Part shown: in pieces, positions 9,965 to 20,892 of the stretch
Layout of the letters: each line of letters opens with the position of its first letter
Numbering within the stretch: position 1 is the first letter of the stretch
NCBI RefSeq assembly: GCF_009857505.1
Contig: NZ_WWCP01000002.1
Span: 349,114 to 413,113 of the forward strand
Length of the DNA: 64,000 nucleotides
From: Duganella lactea
GTDB taxonomy: Bacteria > Pseudomonadota > Gammaproteobacteria > Burkholderiales > Burkholderiaceae_D
Direction of reading: 5' to 3'
The notes under the pieces: generated by a model
The model's database searches: none
What the model was told of the DNA's origin: nothing
Seen by the model: the letters and a program-made list of their open reading frames with translations, nothing else
Made by a program: the position numbers and the translations under genes

Positions 9965-9997
9965 CGGGTGATCCAATCTTCGAGGTGATTACTTGTC

Positions 9998-10522
9998 TTA
10001 CTTGTCTTTATCCAGCGCGGCCAGCACCTTGTCGGTGATGTCGATGCGCGGGCTGGCCCAGACGGCGTCCTGCAGCACGATGTCGAAGCCTTCGACGTTG
10101 GCCAGCTGCTTGATGATCTTGGTGGCTTTTTCCGAAATCGCCTGGCGCTCCTCGTTGGTGCGCTGGCTCAGATCTTCGCGGAACTCGCGCTGGCGGCGCT
10201 GGTACTCCTTGTCCAGCTCGAACACGTCGCGCTGGCGCTTGACGCGCTCCGCCTCGCTCAGCGCGGGGGCATCCTTCTCCAGCTTTTCCGACGCCGACTT
10301 CAGGCGCAGGCCCATGTCATTCATCGCCTTTTCGCGGCTCTTGAATTCTTCCTGCAGCTTCTCGCCGGCCAGCTTGGCCAGCTTGGACTCGTTATAGATG
10401 CGCTCCGGGCTGATCCACGCGATGCGCGACAGCGAGGTCTGCGCCTGCACCGGCGCCAATGAACACCAGCCCAGTGCAAGCACGGCAAGATATTTGGTCA
10501 TGGTTGCGGATGCAGTCTTCAA
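9998..10522 (-). CDS. skp: Periplasmic chaperone Skp/OmpH
   Basis: Skp is a trimeric periplasmic chaperone that holds unfolded outer-membrane proteins on their way to BamA. The 174-residue protein has a signal peptide (hydrophobic core YLAVLALGWCSLAPVQA, cleavage near AQA/QT), then IAWISPERIYNES and a long charged coiled-coil (about residues 50-135) that forms the tentacles. The start is probably the TTG at 10522, because GGAG lies seven bases before it, whereas the in-frame ATG at 10501 has no ribosome site. It lies directly downstream of bamA, the usual order. Confidence 0.93.
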   Translation of the reverse strand: MKTASATMTKYLAVLALGWCSLAPVQAQTSLSRIAWISPERIYNESKLAKLAGEKLQEEFKSREKAMNDMGLRLKSASEKLEKDAPALSEAERVKRQRDVFELDKEYQRRQREFREDLSQRTNEERQAISEKATKIIKQLANVEGFDIVLQDAVWASPRIDITDKVLAALDKDK

Positions 10523-10571
10523 CTTATTTCTCCGGGGTAAAAATCAATACTTTCATTTAACAAATGCGACA

Positions 10572-12908
10572 TCAGAAGCCGGTACCCATCTGGAACTGGA
10601 AACGTTCCAGGCGGTCGCCTTCCTTGGCGTTCAGCGGCTTAGCATAACTCAACTTCAGCGGGCCGACCGGGGAAATCCAGCTGATGCCCAAACCCGAAGA
10701 ATAGCGCAATTGCGACAAACGCATCTTTTCAGCTTCCTGATACACTTGGCCGCCGTCGACGAAGACGAACCAACGCAGGCTGCGGTCCTGGCCGGAGCCA
10801 GGGAACGGCATCTGCAGTTCGGCATTGCCGATCAGGCGCGAGGCGCCGCCCAGCGCGTCGCCGTAGCGGGTGTCGACCGCGCCCAGCGAGGAGCTGTAGT
10901 AGCCGCGCACCGAGCCGATGCCGCCGGCGTAGAAGTTCTTGAACACCGGGTAGTTGCTGTTGCCCAGGCCGCGGCCGTAGTCGACCTCGCCCTTCAAGGC
11001 CAGCGTCACCTTCGAGAACAGCGGCTTGTACCACTGCTGCTCATACACGGCGCGGTAGTACTTCTGTTCGCCGATGACGTCCAGCTCCAGGTTGGCGCGC
11101 TGGTAGCGGCCAATGGTCGGGGTGGTGGCCGAGTCGCGGCTGTCGCGCGCCCACGCCACGGTCAGCGGCACCGCCGTCGCCTGCGCCGTGCCGACGCCGC
11201 TGGCGATGCCGGTGATCGAGCGCACGTAGTCCTGGAAGCGGGTCGGCGAGGTTTGGTCGGTGGTGATCTTCGAGCGTTCCAGGCCGACGCCGAAGAACAC
11301 GGTGTCGACTTCGGAGAACGGCACACCCCAGCTGACGCGGCCGCCCTGCTGTTTAATCGTGTAACTGCCGATATTGACCGCCGGCGGTTTGGTGGTGCGC
11401 ACATACAGCTCGTAGCCGCGCGAGACGCCGTCGTCGGTGTAGTAAGGATCGGTCTGCGAGAACGAGATCGTGCGGCTGTACTTGGAGGTGTTCAGCTCCA
11501 GGCCGACGGTGGTGCCGGAGCCGGCGAAGTTGGCCTGCTGGATCGCCGCCTGGAACGAGAATTTCTCCGACTGCGAGAACGCGCCGCCGATCTGGAAGTT
11601 GCCGGTCGGGCGTTCGGTCACGGTCATGTTGACGTCGACCTGGTCGGACGTGCCCTGCGCTTCCGGCGTGTCGACGGTGACGTCCTTGAAGTAGCCCAGA
11701 CGGTCGACGCGGTCGCGCGACAGCTTGATCTTGTTGGCGTCATACCAGCTCGACTCGAACTGGCGGAATTCGCGGCGGATCACCTCGTCGCGGGTGCTGG
11801 TGTTGCCGGCGATATTCATGTGGCGCACGTAGGCGCGCTTGCCCGGATCGATGAAGAAGGTGAACGACACTTCACGTTTCTCGACGTCGATGTCCGGCGC
11901 CGCGTTGACGTTGGCGAAGGCATAGCCGAAGGTGCCCAGGCGATCCGAGATCAGCTTGTTGGTGGCGGTCAGCAGCTCGCCGGAGTAGATCTGGCCCTGG
12001 CGCAGCAGCACCAGCGAACGCAGTTCCTCTTCGCGGCCGAAGGTCTCGCCCTCGAACTTGATGTTGTTGACCTTGTACTGCTCACCCTCGGTGATGTTGA
12101 TGGTGATGTAGATGTCCTTCTTGTCCGGCGTGATCGACACCTGGGTGGAGTCGATGTTCATGCTGATGTAGCCGCGATTCAGATAGTAGGACTTGAGCGA
12201 CTCGATGTCGCCGGTCAGCTTGGTCTTGGAGTACTGGTTGGCCTTGGTGTACCAGCTGAACCAGCCACCGGTGTTGAGCGCCAGCTGGTCCTTCAGTTCC
12301 TTGTCGGAGAACACCTTGTTGCCGACGATGTTGATTTCCTTGATCTTGGCGATCTCGCCCTCGTCCACCACGAAGTTGATGTTGACGCGGTTACGCTCCA
12401 GCGGCGTGACCGTGGTTTCCACCTTCACGCCATACAGGCCGCGCGACAGGTACTGCCGCTTCAGCTCTTGCTCGGCGCGGTCGACCGAGGCCTTGTCGAA
12501 GATCTTGGCTTCGCCGACACCGATGTCCTTCAGCGCCTTGATCAGGGTGTCTTTTTCAAATTCCTTGGTGCCGGTGAAGTCCACCTTGGCGATGGCCGGG
12601 CGTTCCTCGACCAGCACCACCAGCACCTGGCCGTCTTTCTCCAGCTTGACGTCCTTGAAGAAACCGGTGGCGTACAGCGCCTTGATGGCGGTGACCGATT
12701 TGTCGTCGTTGAAGGTTTCGCCGACACGTACCGGCAGATAGCTGAACACCGTACCGGCTTCCGTGCGCTGTATCCCTTCGACGCGGATATCTTTGATGAC
12801 GAAGGGCTCGATCGCCATGGCGCTGCCGCTGCAAAGTGCCAGAACGGCGGCGCCGATCAGACTGCGGCGCAAGGAAGTTGAAGTAATACGGTCAGAATAT
12901 AATTTCAT
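10572..12908 (-). CDS. bamA: Outer membrane protein assembly factor BamA
   Basis: BamA is the core of the machine that inserts beta-barrel proteins in the outer membrane. The 778-residue protein has a signal peptide (LIGAAVLALCSGSAMA), five POTRA domains over roughly residues 35-430 (first one FVIKDIRVEGIQRTEAGTVF), and a C-terminal 16-stranded barrel containing the lid-lock motif VRGY and ending in an aromatic residue (FQFQMGTGF). The ATG at 12908 is chosen over an upstream TTG since the signal peptide follows directly. It lies 40 bases after rseP and upstream of skp. Confidence 0.97.
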   Translation of the reverse strand: MKLYSDRITSTSLRRSLIGAAVLALCSGSAMAIEPFVIKDIRVEGIQRTEAGTVFSYLPVRVGETFNDDKSVTAIKALYATGFFKDVKLEKDGQVLVVLVEERPAIAKVDFTGTKEFEKDTLIKALKDIGVGEAKIFDKASVDRAEQELKRQYLSRGLYGVKVETTVTPLERNRVNINFVVDEGEIAKIKEINIVGNKVFSDKELKDQLALNTGGWFSWYTKANQYSKTKLTGDIESLKSYYLNRGYISMNIDSTQVSITPDKKDIYITINITEGEQYKVNNIKFEGETFGREEELRSLVLLRQGQIYSGELLTATNKLISDRLGTFGYAFANVNAAPDIDVEKREVSFTFFIDPGKRAYVRHMNIAGNTSTRDEVIRREFRQFESSWYDANKIKLSRDRVDRLGYFKDVTVDTPEAQGTSDQVDVNMTVTERPTGNFQIGGAFSQSEKFSFQAAIQQANFAGSGTTVGLELNTSKYSRTISFSQTDPYYTDDGVSRGYELYVRTTKPPAVNIGSYTIKQQGGRVSWGVPFSEVDTVFFGVGLERSKITTDQTSPTRFQDYVRSITGIASGVGTAQATAVPLTVAWARDSRDSATTPTIGRYQRANLELDVIGEQKYYRAVYEQQWYKPLFSKVTLALKGEVDYGRGLGNSNYPVFKNFYAGGIGSVRGYYSSSLGAVDTRYGDALGGASRLIGNAELQMPFPGSGQDRSLRWFVFVDGGQVYQEAEKMRLSQLRYSSGLGISWISPVGPLKLSYAKPLNAKEGDRLERFQFQMGTGF

Positions 12909-12948
12909 CGGGTTCAATGGCTCAATCAACGAGAACTACACAGTACAG

Positions 12949-14304
12949 CTACAGCAACCGGACCACGTCGTTAAACACGGCCAACAGCATCAGGCTAAGC
13001 AGCAAACCCATGCCCAGCCGCTGTGCGATTTCACCGACGCGTTCCGGCACAGAACGCCCAGTTAAAACTTCCAGCGAATAATACAGCAAATGCCCCCCGT
13101 CTAGAACGGGAATCGGCAGCAAATTCATCACGCCCAGACTGATGCTGATGAAGGCGATGAAGCTCAAATAGTATTCCAGACCCAGCCGCGCGGTCTGGCC
13201 GGCGTAGTCGGCGATGGTGATCGGCCCGGTCACATTCTTCAGCGAGACCTCGCCGGTGAACATTTTGCCGATCATTTTCAGCGTCATCGTACAAGTATCC
13301 CAGACCCGCACCACCGACTTTTCCAGCGCGGCGAACGGTGCCGAGGGCACCCGGATCATATCCGGGCGATTGGCGATTTCCGCGTTGATCTTACCGACTG
13401 TTACAGTTCCTTTGCTGGTTTTTGCCTCACCCGCCTCCGGCACCACGCTCAGCGTCAGCGGCTGGCCGGCGCGTTGCAGCGTCACCTGCAACGCGCGCCC
13501 CGGCGCGGCGCGGATTTGCTCGATGAAGCCCTGGCCGTCGGCCACCGCCACGCCATCGACGCCGGTCAGCAGATCGCCCGGCTGCAGGCCGGCGCGTTCG
13601 GCCGGGCTACCCGGCAGCACGCGCAGCACCACCGGCGCCGGCAACGCCACACCGAGACCGAGCTGTTGTGGCACGTCGCCCTCCAGGTCGACGCCCTGCA
13701 ACGCCGCCGCCGGCAGCGTGACCGCCATGCGCCCCTGCCCGGGCCGCTCAACGGCCAGCCGCACTTCGTGTTGATCGATGGCCGACTGGATGAACTGCCA
13801 GCGCAGCTCGGACCACACCTGCACCGGCTGCTCGTTGACGGCAGTGACGATATCGCCGCTGTGCAGCCCGGCCTGCGCCATCGGCGTCCCGGCGCGCACG
13901 CTGATCTTGCTGCTCGGCTCTTCGACGCCGTGCATGTACAGGCCGGCGAACAGCACGATCGCCACCAGGAAGTTGGCGATCGGGCCGGCGGCCACGATGG
14001 CGATGCGCTTCCACACGTTCTGGCGGGTGAATTCACGTTGCAGGTCGGCTTCCGACAAGCCGGCCAGCTCGCCTTCGCGCGCATCCAGCATCTTGACGTA
14101 GCCGCCCAGCGGCAGCGCCGACAATGCCCATTCGGTCTGGTCCTGGCCGAAACGGCGCGACCACACCACCTTGCCCATGCCGACCGAGAAGCGCAACACC
14201 TTGACACCGCACCAGCGCGCTACCAGGTAGTGGCCCAGCTCGTGGAACACCACCAGCGGGCCGAGGCAGAAGATGAACGCCAGTACGGTCTGGATACCAC
14301 TCAT
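12949..14304 (-). CDS. rseP: Site-2 intramembrane zinc protease RseP
   Basis: RseP cuts membrane-anchored anti-sigma factors such as RseA during the sigma-E envelope stress response and clears signal peptides. The 451-residue protein has the zinc site HELGH at residues 21-25 in the first helix, PDZ domains in the periplasmic middle part ([15 protein letters not shown] and [15 protein letters not shown]), and the second metal-site motif [17 protein letters not shown] near the C-terminus. The start at 14304 ([12 protein letters not shown]) is set by homology; an upstream in-frame extension reads into dxr. Its ATG overlaps the dxr stop by four bases. Confidence 0.96.
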   Translation of the reverse strand: MSGIQTVLAFIFCLGPLVVFHELGHYLVARWCGVKVLRFSVGMGKVVWSRRFGQDQTEWALSALPLGGYVKMLDAREGELAGLSEADLQREFTRQNVWKRIAIVAAGPIANFLVAIVLFAGLYMHGVEEPSSKISVRAGTPMAQAGLHSGDIVTAVNEQPVQVWSELRWQFIQSAIDQHEVRLAVERPGQGRMAVTLPAAALQGVDLEGDVPQQLGLGVALPAPVVLRVLPGSPAERAGLQPGDLLTGVDGVAVADGQGFIEQIRAAPGRALQVTLQRAGQPLTLSVVPEAGEAKTSKGTVTVGKINAEIANRPDMIRVPSAPFAALEKSVVRVWDTCTMTLKMIGKMFTGEVSLKNVTGPITIADYAGQTARLGLEYYLSFIAFISISLGVMNLLPIPVLDGGHLLYYSLEVLTGRSVPERVGEIAQRLGMGLLLSLMLLAVFNDVVRLL

Positions 14305-15494
14305 TTTGTCACCCTGGCGATATAGGCCTCGGCGGCGGCGCGGGCGGCGGCGTCCTGCGCCATCACCGCGTCGATGCTGTGGGCGTCGCCGTGCGGCAGC
14401 GTGTCGACCACATGGGCGATCACACGGTCGATCTGGCGGAAACCGATTTTCAGGTCGAGGAAGGCTTGCACCGCCACCTCGTTGGCGGCGTTCAGCAGGG
14501 CCGGCGCGGTGCCGCCGGCGCGCAGCGCCGCGAAAGCCAGCGCCAGGCACGGGAAGCGGTCGAAGTCCGGCTTCTGGAATTGCAACGTCGCCACTTGCGT
14601 CAGGTCCAGCGGCGCCACGCCCGAGGCGATGCGCTCCGGGTAGGCCAGCGCGTGGGCGATCGGCGTGCGCATGTCCGGGTTGCCCAGCTGCGCCAGCACC
14701 GAACCGTCAACATAGGACACCATCGAGTGGATCACCGATTGCGGGTGGATCACCACTTCGATCTGGTCGGCGGGGGCGCCGAACAGCCAGTGCGCCTCGA
14801 TCACTTCCAGGCCCTTGTTCATCATGGTGGCCGAATCGACCGAAATCTTGCGGCCCATCGACCAGTTCGGATGCTTGCAGGCCTGCTCCGGCGTCACCGC
14901 GTCCAAGGTGGCGACGTCGCGCGTCAGAAACGGGCCGCCGGAAGCGGTCAGCAGAATCTTGGCGACGCCGGCGGCGGGGTCGCGCACGGCCGGCAGGTTG
15001 CCGCCGAATTGCGGCATCGACTGGAAAATGGCGTTGTGTTCGCTGTCGATCGGCAGCAGCACGGCGCCCGATTCGTGCACGGCGTCCATGAACAACTGGC
15101 CGGACATGACCAGCGCCTCCTTGTTGGCCAGCAGGATTTTCTTGCCGGCGCGGGCGGCGGCCAAGGTCGGCGCCAGGCCGGCGGCGCCGACGATCGCCGC
15201 CATCACGCTGTCGACTTCAGCCGCGCTGGCAATGTCGCACAGCGCCTGTTCGCCCCACGCCACCTCGGTCTTGACGCCGGCCGCGCGCAGCAGCGCGGCC
15301 AGGCGGTCGGCGGCGGCGGCGCTGCCGACCACGGCGCGCGCCGGACGGAAGCGTTCGCATTGCGCGGCCAGTTCTTCAACCCGGCTATGCGCCGACAGCG
15401 CGTGGACGGCATAACGCTGCGGATGGCGGGCGATCACATCCAGCGTGGAGACGCCGATCGAGCCGGTGGCGCCTAATACGGTAATACGTTGCAT
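14301..15494 (-). CDS. dxr: 1-deoxy-D-xylulose 5-phosphate reductoisomerase
   Basis: Dxr converts DXP to methylerythritol phosphate with NADPH, the committed step of the non-mevalonate isoprenoid pathway. The 397-residue protein begins with the NADPH-binding [18 protein letters not shown], then has [12 protein letters not shown], the metal/substrate segment [18 protein letters not shown] and the loop [18 protein letters not shown]. It stands in the cdsA-dxr-rseP order common in proteobacteria and starts 10 bases after cdsA. It supplies precursors for the undecaprenyl carrier made by UppS upstream in the same series. Confidence 0.97.
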   Translation of the reverse strand: MQRITVLGATGSIGVSTLDVIARHPQRYAVHALSAHSRVEELAAQCERFRPARAVVGSAAAADRLAALLRAAGVKTEVAWGEQALCDIASAAEVDSVMAAIVGAAGLAPTLAAARAGKKILLANKEALVMSGQLFMDAVHESGAVLLPIDSEHNAIFQSMPQFGGNLPAVRDPAAGVAKILLTASGGPFLTRDVATLDAVTPEQACKHPNWSMGRKISVDSATMMNKGLEVIEAHWLFGAPADQIEVVIHPQSVIHSMVSYVDGSVLAQLGNPDMRTPIAHALAYPERIASGVAPLDLTQVATLQFQKPDFDRFPCLALAFAALRAGGTAPALLNAANEVAVQAFLDLKIGFRQIDRVIAHVVDTLPHGDAHSIDAVMAQDAAARAAAEAYIARVTK

Positions 15495-15504
15495 GGTAGT
15501 TCTT

Positions 15505-16344
15505 TCAGAGCCAGGACGACACCAGCGCCGCCATCGGCAGCACCGGGATCAGCGCGTCCACGCGATCCAACACGCCGCCGTGGCCGGGCAGCAGGTTGCT
15601 GCTGTCCTTGATGCCGGCGCGACGCTTGAGCGCGGATTCAAACAGGTCGCCGATGACAGAGAACATCACCAGCACCAGCAGCAGCAACAAGGCCACGGCC
15701 CAGCCGAAGCGGGCTTGCAGCTTGAAGGCAAAAGTGTCCTGCAGCCACGGCGCGGCGCCGCCGGCCAGAATGATGGACAGCGCGGCCAGCAGCAGCACGG
15801 CCAGCGCGCCGCCGATAGCGCCTTCCCAGGACTTGCCCGGCGAAATGCTCGGCGCCAGCTTGCGCTTGCCGAAGGCCTTGCCGGAGAAGTAGGCGCCAAT
15901 GTCGGCCACCCACACCAGCACCAGCACCGACAGCAGATACAGCGGCGACTTCAGGTACAGGCCGACCAGCGCGAAGAAGGCGGCGAACACGGCGAAGGTG
16001 AAGGTGATCGCCAGCGACCAGTTGGCGGCGGTGCCCAGTTGCGGCAGGCCGAGGCCGAGCGTGGGCGCATAGCGGATCAGCCACAGCAAGGCGGCCACGC
16101 CGTACAGCGCGTTGACCGCGCCCGGCTTGGCCGAGTACATCAGCAGCACGAACAGCGCGCCGCCGGCGAAACCGGCCACGCGGGCCTTGCCTTCGTTCAG
16201 GCCGAACAGGCGCGCGCCCTCCCACACGGCGGCGCCGACAAACAGCGTCACCACCAGGGCAACCGCAGGGAAATAGTTGAAGAACAGGACCGGCAGCAAC
16301 ACCGCCAGCAACGCCACAGCGGTAATAATCCTCGTTTTCAGCAT
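15505..16344 (-). CDS. cdsA: Phosphatidate cytidylyltransferase
   Basis: CdsA makes CDP-diacylglycerol from phosphatidate and CTP in the inner membrane, the branch point for phospholipid synthesis. The 279-residue protein is almost entirely membrane helices (about eight) and carries the family signature near its C-terminus: [20 protein letters not shown] followed by LDRVD. Its ATG overlaps the uppS stop (TGATG), so translation is coupled. Confidence 0.96.
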   Translation of the reverse strand: MLKTRIITAVALLAVLLPVLFFNYFPAVALVVTLFVGAAVWEGARLFGLNEGKARVAGFAGGALFVLLMYSAKPGAVNALYGVAALLWLIRYAPTLGLGLPQLGTAANWSLAITFTFAVFAAFFALVGLYLKSPLYLLSVLVLVWVADIGAYFSGKAFGKRKLAPSISPGKSWEGAIGGALAVLLLAALSIILAGGAAPWLQDTFAFKLQARFGWAVALLLLLVLVMFSVIGDLFESALKRRAGIKDSSNLLPGHGGVLDRVDALIPVLPMAALVSSWL

Positions 16345-17096
16345 CAGTTTGTCTTTTCAGCCAGTTGCGCGCCGGTGCGGCCGAATCGCCGCTCGCGGTG
16401 CTGGTAGGAGGCGATCGCCTCGTCGAGACACGCGGCGGAAAAATCCGGCCAGTAGGTGTCGGTGAAGAACAGCTCGGTGTACGCCAGCTGCCACAGCAGG
16501 AAATTGGAAATGCGCTGTTCGCCACCGGTGCGGATGAACAGGTCGGGCTCGGGCGCGTAGGCCATGGCCAGGTGCGGCGCCAGTTGCTCCTCGGTGAAGT
16601 CGGTCACGCCCGGATGGGCTTTGGCCATCTGCGACACGGCCTGCATGATGTCCCAGCGGCCGCCGTAGTTGGCGCAGATGGTGACGGTCATGCGGGTGTT
16701 GGCGGCGGTCTTGCGCTCGGCGGTGGAAATCATGCCTTGCAGCTTGCTGTCGAAGCGGCTGAGGTCGCCCACGACCTTGAGGCGGATGTTATTGGCGTGC
16801 AGCTTGGAGACTTCGCGTTCCAGCGCCGTCACGAACAGGCGCATCAGCAGGGAGACTTCCTCCTCCGGGCGGCGCCAGTTCTCGGAACTGAAGGCGAACA
16901 GGGTCAGGTATTCAACGCCGCGGCGGGCGCAGGACTCGACCACGGTGCGCACCGCCTCCACGCCCTTGACGTGACCACCCACGCGGGGCAGGAAGCGCTT
17001 GGTTGCCCAGCGGCCGTTGCCGTCCATGATGATGGCCACATGGCGTGGCACGGCAGGTGCGTCTGGAACCTCGGTAGTCGAACTCGTATATTTCAT
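16344..17096 (-). CDS. uppS: Undecaprenyl diphosphate synthase (cis-prenyltransferase)
   Basis: UppS condenses eight isopentenyl units onto farnesyl diphosphate to make the C55 carrier for peptidoglycan and O-antigen. The 250-residue protein has [13 protein letters not shown] (catalytic aspartate), [24 protein letters not shown], and the C-terminal [19 protein letters not shown] with WPDF. The ATG at 17096 ([10 protein letters not shown]) is chosen because the longer frame upstream is not conserved. It begins the uppS-cdsA-dxr run. Confidence 0.96.
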   Translation of the reverse strand: MKYTSSTTEVPDAPAVPRHVAIIMDGNGRWATKRFLPRVGGHVKGVEAVRTVVESCARRGVEYLTLFAFSSENWRRPEEEVSLLMRLFVTALEREVSKLHANNIRLKVVGDLSRFDSKLQGMISTAERKTAANTRMTVTICANYGGRWDIMQAVSQMAKAHPGVTDFTEEQLAPHLAMAYAPEPDLFIRTGGEQRISNFLLWQLAYTELFFTDTYWPDFSAACLDEAIASYQHRERRFGRTGAQLAEKTN

Positions 17097-17185
17097 GAAA
17101 ACGTCGGTGCCAAAATAGAAAGTATTGCAGGTGTGAGGCAAAAAGACAAGATGAGCTCCATAGAAGCCTCCTTGCACCGCAGAAG

Positions 17186-17265
17186 CGTCATTCCCGCGCA
17201 GGCGGGAATCCAGGGGCCACGTGCTTGCACGCTCAGCATGGATTCCCGCCTGCGCGGGAATGACG
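17186..17265. repeat. REP-like inverted repeat, 27-base perfect arms
   Basis: The arm at 17186-17212 (starting CGTCATTCCCGCGCAGG) is the exact reverse complement of 17239-17265, with 26 bases between. Each arm is itself nearly palindromic around CCCGC. Elements of this type are dispersed in many betaproteobacteria. It lies between frr and uppS on a transcript expected to pass through it, and would fold into a strong RNA hairpin. A related single arm is at 35821-35844. Confidence 0.85.
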
Positions 17266-17285
17266 ACGTGTTGCGGCGGCGGGTA

Positions 17286-17846
17286 TTACACCGTCAGAAT
17301 TTCTTTTTCCTTCTCACCCAGCACCTTGTCGATGTCGGCGATAAACTTGTCGGTCAGCTTCTGCACATCGTCGGCGCCGCGGCGCTCGTCATCTTCCGAG
17401 ATGGCCTTATCCTTGACCAGCTTCTTCAGGCCCTCATTGGCGTCACGGCGAATATTGCGCACCGCCACCTTGGCGTCTTCCGCCTCGCCCTTGGCCAGCT
17501 TGACCATTTCCTTGCGGCGTTCCTCGGTCAGCGGCGGGGTCGGCACGCGGATGATGTCGCCCTGCGCGGCCGGGTTCAGGCCCAGGTCGGCGTCACGGAT
17601 GGCTTTCTCGATGGCGCCGGCCATCTTCTTCTCGAACGGCTGCACGCCGATGGTACGGGCGTCGACCAGCGTCAGGTTGGCCACCTGATTGATCGGCGTC
17701 GGATTACCGTAGTAATCCACCGTCACGTGGTCGAGAATGCCGGTGTGGGCACGGCCGGTACGCACCTTGGCCAGATCGGCGCGCAGGGTTTCCAGCGATT
17801 TCGTCATGCGGTCTTGCGCGCTCTTTTTAACGTCGGCTACGGACAT
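17286..17846 (-). CDS. frr: Ribosome recycling factor
   Basis: RRF works with EF-G to split post-termination ribosomes. The 186-residue length is typical. Family segments are visible: KTGRAH-like [67 protein letters not shown] and [13 protein letters not shown]. It follows pyrH by 28 bases in the conserved rpsB-tsf-pyrH-frr order. Confidence 0.97.
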   Translation of the reverse strand: MSVADVKKSAQDRMTKSLETLRADLAKVRTGRAHTGILDHVTVDYYGNPTPINQVANLTLVDARTIGVQPFEKKMAGAIEKAIRDADLGLNPAAQGDIIRVPTPPLTEERRKEMVKLAKGEAEDAKVAVRNIRRDANEGLKKLVKDKAISEDDERRGADDVQKLTDKFIADIDKVLGEKEKEILTV

Positions 17847-17874
17847 TGCTGCTCTCCTGTGTATCTAATCTAAA

Positions 17875-18591
17875 TTAAACGTGAACCAGTGTACCTTCAT
17901 CCTCGCCCATGATGACGCGCTTGAGCGCGCCCGGCTTGGTGATGGAGAACACCTTGATCGGCAGTTTCTGGTCGCGGCACAGCGCAAAGGCGGTCGCGTC
18001 CATCACCTGCAGGTGCTTGGCGATGGCTTCATCGAAGCTGATCGAGTGGTACAGCGTGGCGTTCGGGTCCTTCTTCGGGTCGGCAGTATACACGCCATCG
18101 ACCTTGGTGGCCTTGAGCACGATTTCCGCGCTCACTTCCGCGCCGCGCAATGCCGCTGCGGTGTCGGTGGTGAAGAACGGATTGCCGGTGCCGGCCGCGA
18201 ACACCACGACCTTGCCTTCTTCCAGATATTGCAGCGCTTTCGGGCGCACATACGGCTCGACCACCTGCTCGATGCCGATCGCCGACATGACGCGCGCGGT
18301 GATGCCGACATGGCGCATGGCGTCAGCCAGGGCCAGCGCGTTCATCACGGTGGCCAGCATGCCCATGTAGTCGGCGGTGGCGCGGTCCATGCCTTGGGCG
18401 CCGGGCGCGACGCCGCGGAAGATATTGCCGCCGCCAATGACGATCGCCAGTTCCACGCCCAGTTTCGCGACCTCGGCCACATCGGCCACCGTCCGCTCGA
18501 TCGTGGCGCGATTGATGCCGTAAGGATCATCGCCCATCAGGGCTTCGCCGGACAATTTGAGGAGGACGCGCTTATAGGCTGGTTTGGACAT
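17875..18591 (-). CDS. pyrH: Uridylate kinase
   Basis: PyrH phosphorylates UMP to UDP, an essential step for all pyrimidine nucleotides. The 238-residue protein belongs to the amino-acid-kinase fold: [13 protein letters not shown] at the N-terminus, [46 protein letters not shown] and the nucleotide-binding [19 protein letters not shown] terminator (18679-18706) separates it from tsf, so it needs its own promoter or read-through; I could not pick clear promoter boxes in the remaining gap. Confidence 0.97.
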   Translation of the reverse strand: MSKPAYKRVLLKLSGEALMGDDPYGINRATIERTVADVAEVAKLGVELAIVIGGGNIFRGVAPGAQGMDRATADYMGMLATVMNALALADAMRHVGITARVMSAIGIEQVVEPYVRPKALQYLEEGKVVVFAAGTGNPFFTTDTAAALRGAEVSAEIVLKATKVDGVYTADPKKDPNATLYHSISFDEAIAKHLQVMDATAFALCRDQKLPIKVFSITKPGALKRVIMGEDEGTLVHV

Positions 18592-18678
18592 GAGACGGGG
18601 CTCCTATTGAGGGGGTTGTTCGGGGGTATGCTGCGGCGCCTATGATACCTTGCCCGGCGCCGCGTCCTGCTGTGGGCT

Positions 18679-18706
18679 TAAAAAAACGGGCCTCTCGGCC
18701 CGTTTT
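18679..18706 (-). terminator. Terminator after tsf
   Basis: On the minus strand AAAACGGGCC pairs perfectly with GGCCCGTTTT around the loop GAGA, followed by more T residues. It lies just after the tsf stop and is a textbook intrinsic terminator. Confidence 0.92.
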
Positions 18707-18711
18707 CTGTA

Positions 18712-19629
18712 TTACGCTCCTTTGGAAGCGGCCACCTGGGCGGCCACTTCGGCGGCGAAGTCGTCGACTTTTTTCTCGATGCCTTCGCCAACCACGTACA
18801 TCACGAACGCTTTGACGGTGGTCGATTTTTCTTTCAGCATCTGCTCGATCGACTGCTTGTCGTTTTTCACGAAAGCCTGGTTCAGCAGCGAGACTTCTTT
18901 CAGGTACTTCTGCACCGAGCCTTCCAGACGCTTGGCGACGATGTCGGCAGGCTGTACTGGTTTGCCGGCGGCCACGGCGGCGGCGGCGTCTTCATCCGCT
19001 TTCAGCTTGGCGACCGAGCGCTCTTTTTCGATCAGTTCGGCAGGAACCTGGTCGGCCGACAGCGACACCGGCTTCATCGCGGCGATGTGCATGGCCACGT
19101 CTTTACCGACTTGCTCGTCGGCGCCGTCGAACTCAACCATCACGCCGATGCGGGTGCCGTGCAGGTACGATGCCAGCTTGGCGCTGGTTTCGAAACGCTG
19201 GAAGCGGCGGATCGACATGTTTTCGCCGATTTTACCGATCAGGGCGGCGCGCACTTCGTCCAGGGTTTTGCCGTCGTCGCCCGCTGGCAGGGCCAGCAGG
19301 GCAGCCACGTCGGCCGGGTTCTTTTCAGCCACCAGACGGGCGGCGGTGTTGGCCAGGTTCAGGAAATCGTCGTTTTTCGCGACGAAGTCGGTTTCCGAGT
19401 TCACTTCGACCAGCGCGCCCACGCCATTGGCGATGTAGGTGGCGACCACGCCTTCGGCGGTGATGCGGCTTGCCGCTTTACCAGCCTTGCCGCCCAGCTT
19501 GACGCGCAGGATCTCTTCCGCACGACCCATGTCGCCTTCGGCTTCGGTCAGTGCTTTTTTGCATTCCATCATCGGCGCGTCGGTTTTCGCGCGCAGTTCG
19601 CCTACCATTGCTGCAGTAATCGCTGCCAT
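18712..19629 (-). CDS. tsf: Elongation factor Ts
   Basis: EF-Ts exchanges GDP for GTP on EF-Tu. The 305-residue protein has the N-terminal UBA-like domain ([19 protein letters not shown]), the conserved [12 protein letters not shown] that contacts EF-Tu, and the dimerisation part further on. It follows rpsB, as in most bacteria, with a possible attenuator hairpin between them. Confidence 0.97.
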   Translation of the reverse strand: MAAITAAMVGELRAKTDAPMMECKKALTEAEGDMGRAEEILRVKLGGKAGKAASRITAEGVVATYIANGVGALVEVNSETDFVAKNDDFLNLANTAARLVAEKNPADVAALLALPAGDDGKTLDEVRAALIGKIGENMSIRRFQRFETSAKLASYLHGTRIGVMVEFDGADEQVGKDVAMHIAAMKPVSLSADQVPAELIEKERSVAKLKADEDAAAAVAAGKPVQPADIVAKRLEGSVQKYLKEVSLLNQAFVKNDKQSIEQMLKEKSTTVKAFVMYVVGEGIEKKVDDFAAEVAAQVAASKGA

Positions 19630-19668
19630 GTAATTCTCCTGTAATTCGGTATTCGGGGGTGGTTAGTT

Positions 19669-19704
19669 AAAAAAAAGGGGGAGCTGTTGGCCACCCCTTT
19701 TTTT
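19669..19704 (-). terminator. Hairpin with A/T tracts between rpsB and tsf (attenuator)
   Basis: On the minus strand AAAAAAAGGGG can pair with CCCCTTTTTTT around a loop of about 14 bases, followed by a T tract. In the rpsB-tsf spacer such a structure usually gives partial termination, setting S2 and EF-Ts levels differently. Strength was not calculated. Confidence 0.6.
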
Positions 19705-19725
19705 CTTACAGCCTGCCAGGAACGA

Positions 19726-20478
19726 TTAAGCCTGTTCGCTGACTTCGACGAATTCGTCGCCGGCTGCCGCTTTAACCATCTCAACAACTTCAGCGCCAGC
19801 GGCCGAACGGCCTTCCAGGATCGCGTCTGCTACGCCACGGGCGTACAGGGTGATGGCTTTCGACGAGTCGTCGTTGCCTGGAATGACGTACTGCACGCCT
19901 TCTGGCGAGTGGTTGGTATCGACCACGCCGATGACTGGGATGCCCAGTTTCGCGGCTTCGGTGATGGCGCCCTTGTGGTAGCCAACGTCAACGACGAAGA
20001 TAGCGTCAGGAACGCCGCCCATGTCTTTGATGCCGCCGATCGATTTTTGCAGCTTGACGATTTCGCGTTGGAACATCAGCGCTTCTTTTTTCGACATCTT
20101 CTCGGCCGAACCGTCAGCGATCGAAGCTTCCATGTCTTTCAGGCGCTTGATCGAAGTCTTGATGGTTTTGAAGTTGGTCAGCATGCCGCCCAGCCAACGC
20201 TGGTCAACATAAGGAACGCCTGCGCGCTGGGCTTCAGCAGCGATGATATCGCGTGCTTGACGCTTGGTGCCGACCATCAGGATGGTGCCACGGCTTGCGG
20301 CAACCTGTTTCACGTGCTTCATCGCTTCTTGATACATACCCATCGTCTTTTCCAGATTGATGATATGGATCTTGTTGCGGTGACCGAAGATGAACGGCGC
20401 CATCTTTGGGTTCCAGAAACGGGTTTGGTGACCGAAGTGGACACCGGCTTCCAGCATTTCGCGCATAGTTACGGACAT
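19726..20478 (-). CDS. rpsB: 30S ribosomal protein S2
   Basis: S2 joins the 30S subunit late and is needed for S1 binding. The 250-residue protein starts [20 protein letters not shown] with [21 protein letters not shown], and contains [25 protein letters not shown] and [23 protein letters not shown]. It is the first gene of the long minus-strand series, with a promoter about 130 bases upstream. Confidence 0.98.
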   Translation of the reverse strand: MSVTMREMLEAGVHFGHQTRFWNPKMAPFIFGHRNKIHIINLEKTMGMYQEAMKHVKQVAASRGTILMVGTKRQARDIIAAEAQRAGVPYVDQRWLGGMLTNFKTIKTSIKRLKDMEASIADGSAEKMSKKEALMFQREIVKLQKSIGGIKDMGGVPDAIFVVDVGYHKGAITEAAKLGIPVIGVVDTNHSPEGVQYVIPGNDDSSKAITLYARGVADAILEGRSAAGAEVVEMVKAAAGDEFVEVSEQA

Positions 20479-20611
20479 AATTTACTCCAGGGTTAGTTCT
20501 GGAATCCGATCAGTCACCACGGCTATCGCCAGGCACCCTTGTCGACCGGATTCGCGTGTTTAAATTAACGAGAATAACAACATTGCTCAAACCAAATTCA
20601 AGCAACCCGAA

Positions 20612-20641
20612 ATTCTACCTCAAAACCGGCCTTGCAGGCAA
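20612..20641 (-). promoter_or_regulatory. Sigma-70-type promoter for rpsB
   Basis: On the minus strand TTGCCT (20641-20636) and TAGAAT (20617-20612) are 18 bases apart. The predicted start near 20605 gives a leader of roughly 125 bases before rpsB, a length compatible with the S2 autoregulatory leader known in other proteobacteria, though I did not identify its fold. The whole 20479-20892 gap (414 bases) otherwise holds only promoter signals for rpsB and map. Confidence 0.55.
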
Positions 20642-20798
20642 GCGTTCTCACTCTGCGGGCGGCGGCGCGGACGCACCATTACCGCGCATCAGCGCACCAA
20701 AATGCATCATAACGGACGAAACTGTGGCCAATTGTCCCTCCAAGGGATGCGCCGGGCGCCGGGCCGACGATGCCGCACGCGACAAGCCCGGCGTCGTT

Positions 20799-20804
20799 TA
20801 TAAT
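20799..20804 (+). promoter_or_regulatory. -10 box of the map promoter
   Basis: A perfect TATAAT lies about 90 bases before the map ATG. No convincing -35 is found at 16-18 bases upstream, so the promoter may be weak or activator-dependent. Confidence 0.45.
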
Positions 20805-20892
20805 TTCGACATATCGACCGCCACGCCGCCCTCGCGGCGACCGGGGCGTTTTCACCGTTTACACCAAAGTTTCTAGCAGATTGCGATCCAAT

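Noticed and set aside
10398..12881. 827-codon plus-strand frame opposite bamA and skp
   Set aside because: It spans two real genes on the other strand, has no ribosome site, and its composition is that of an antisense GC-rich frame.
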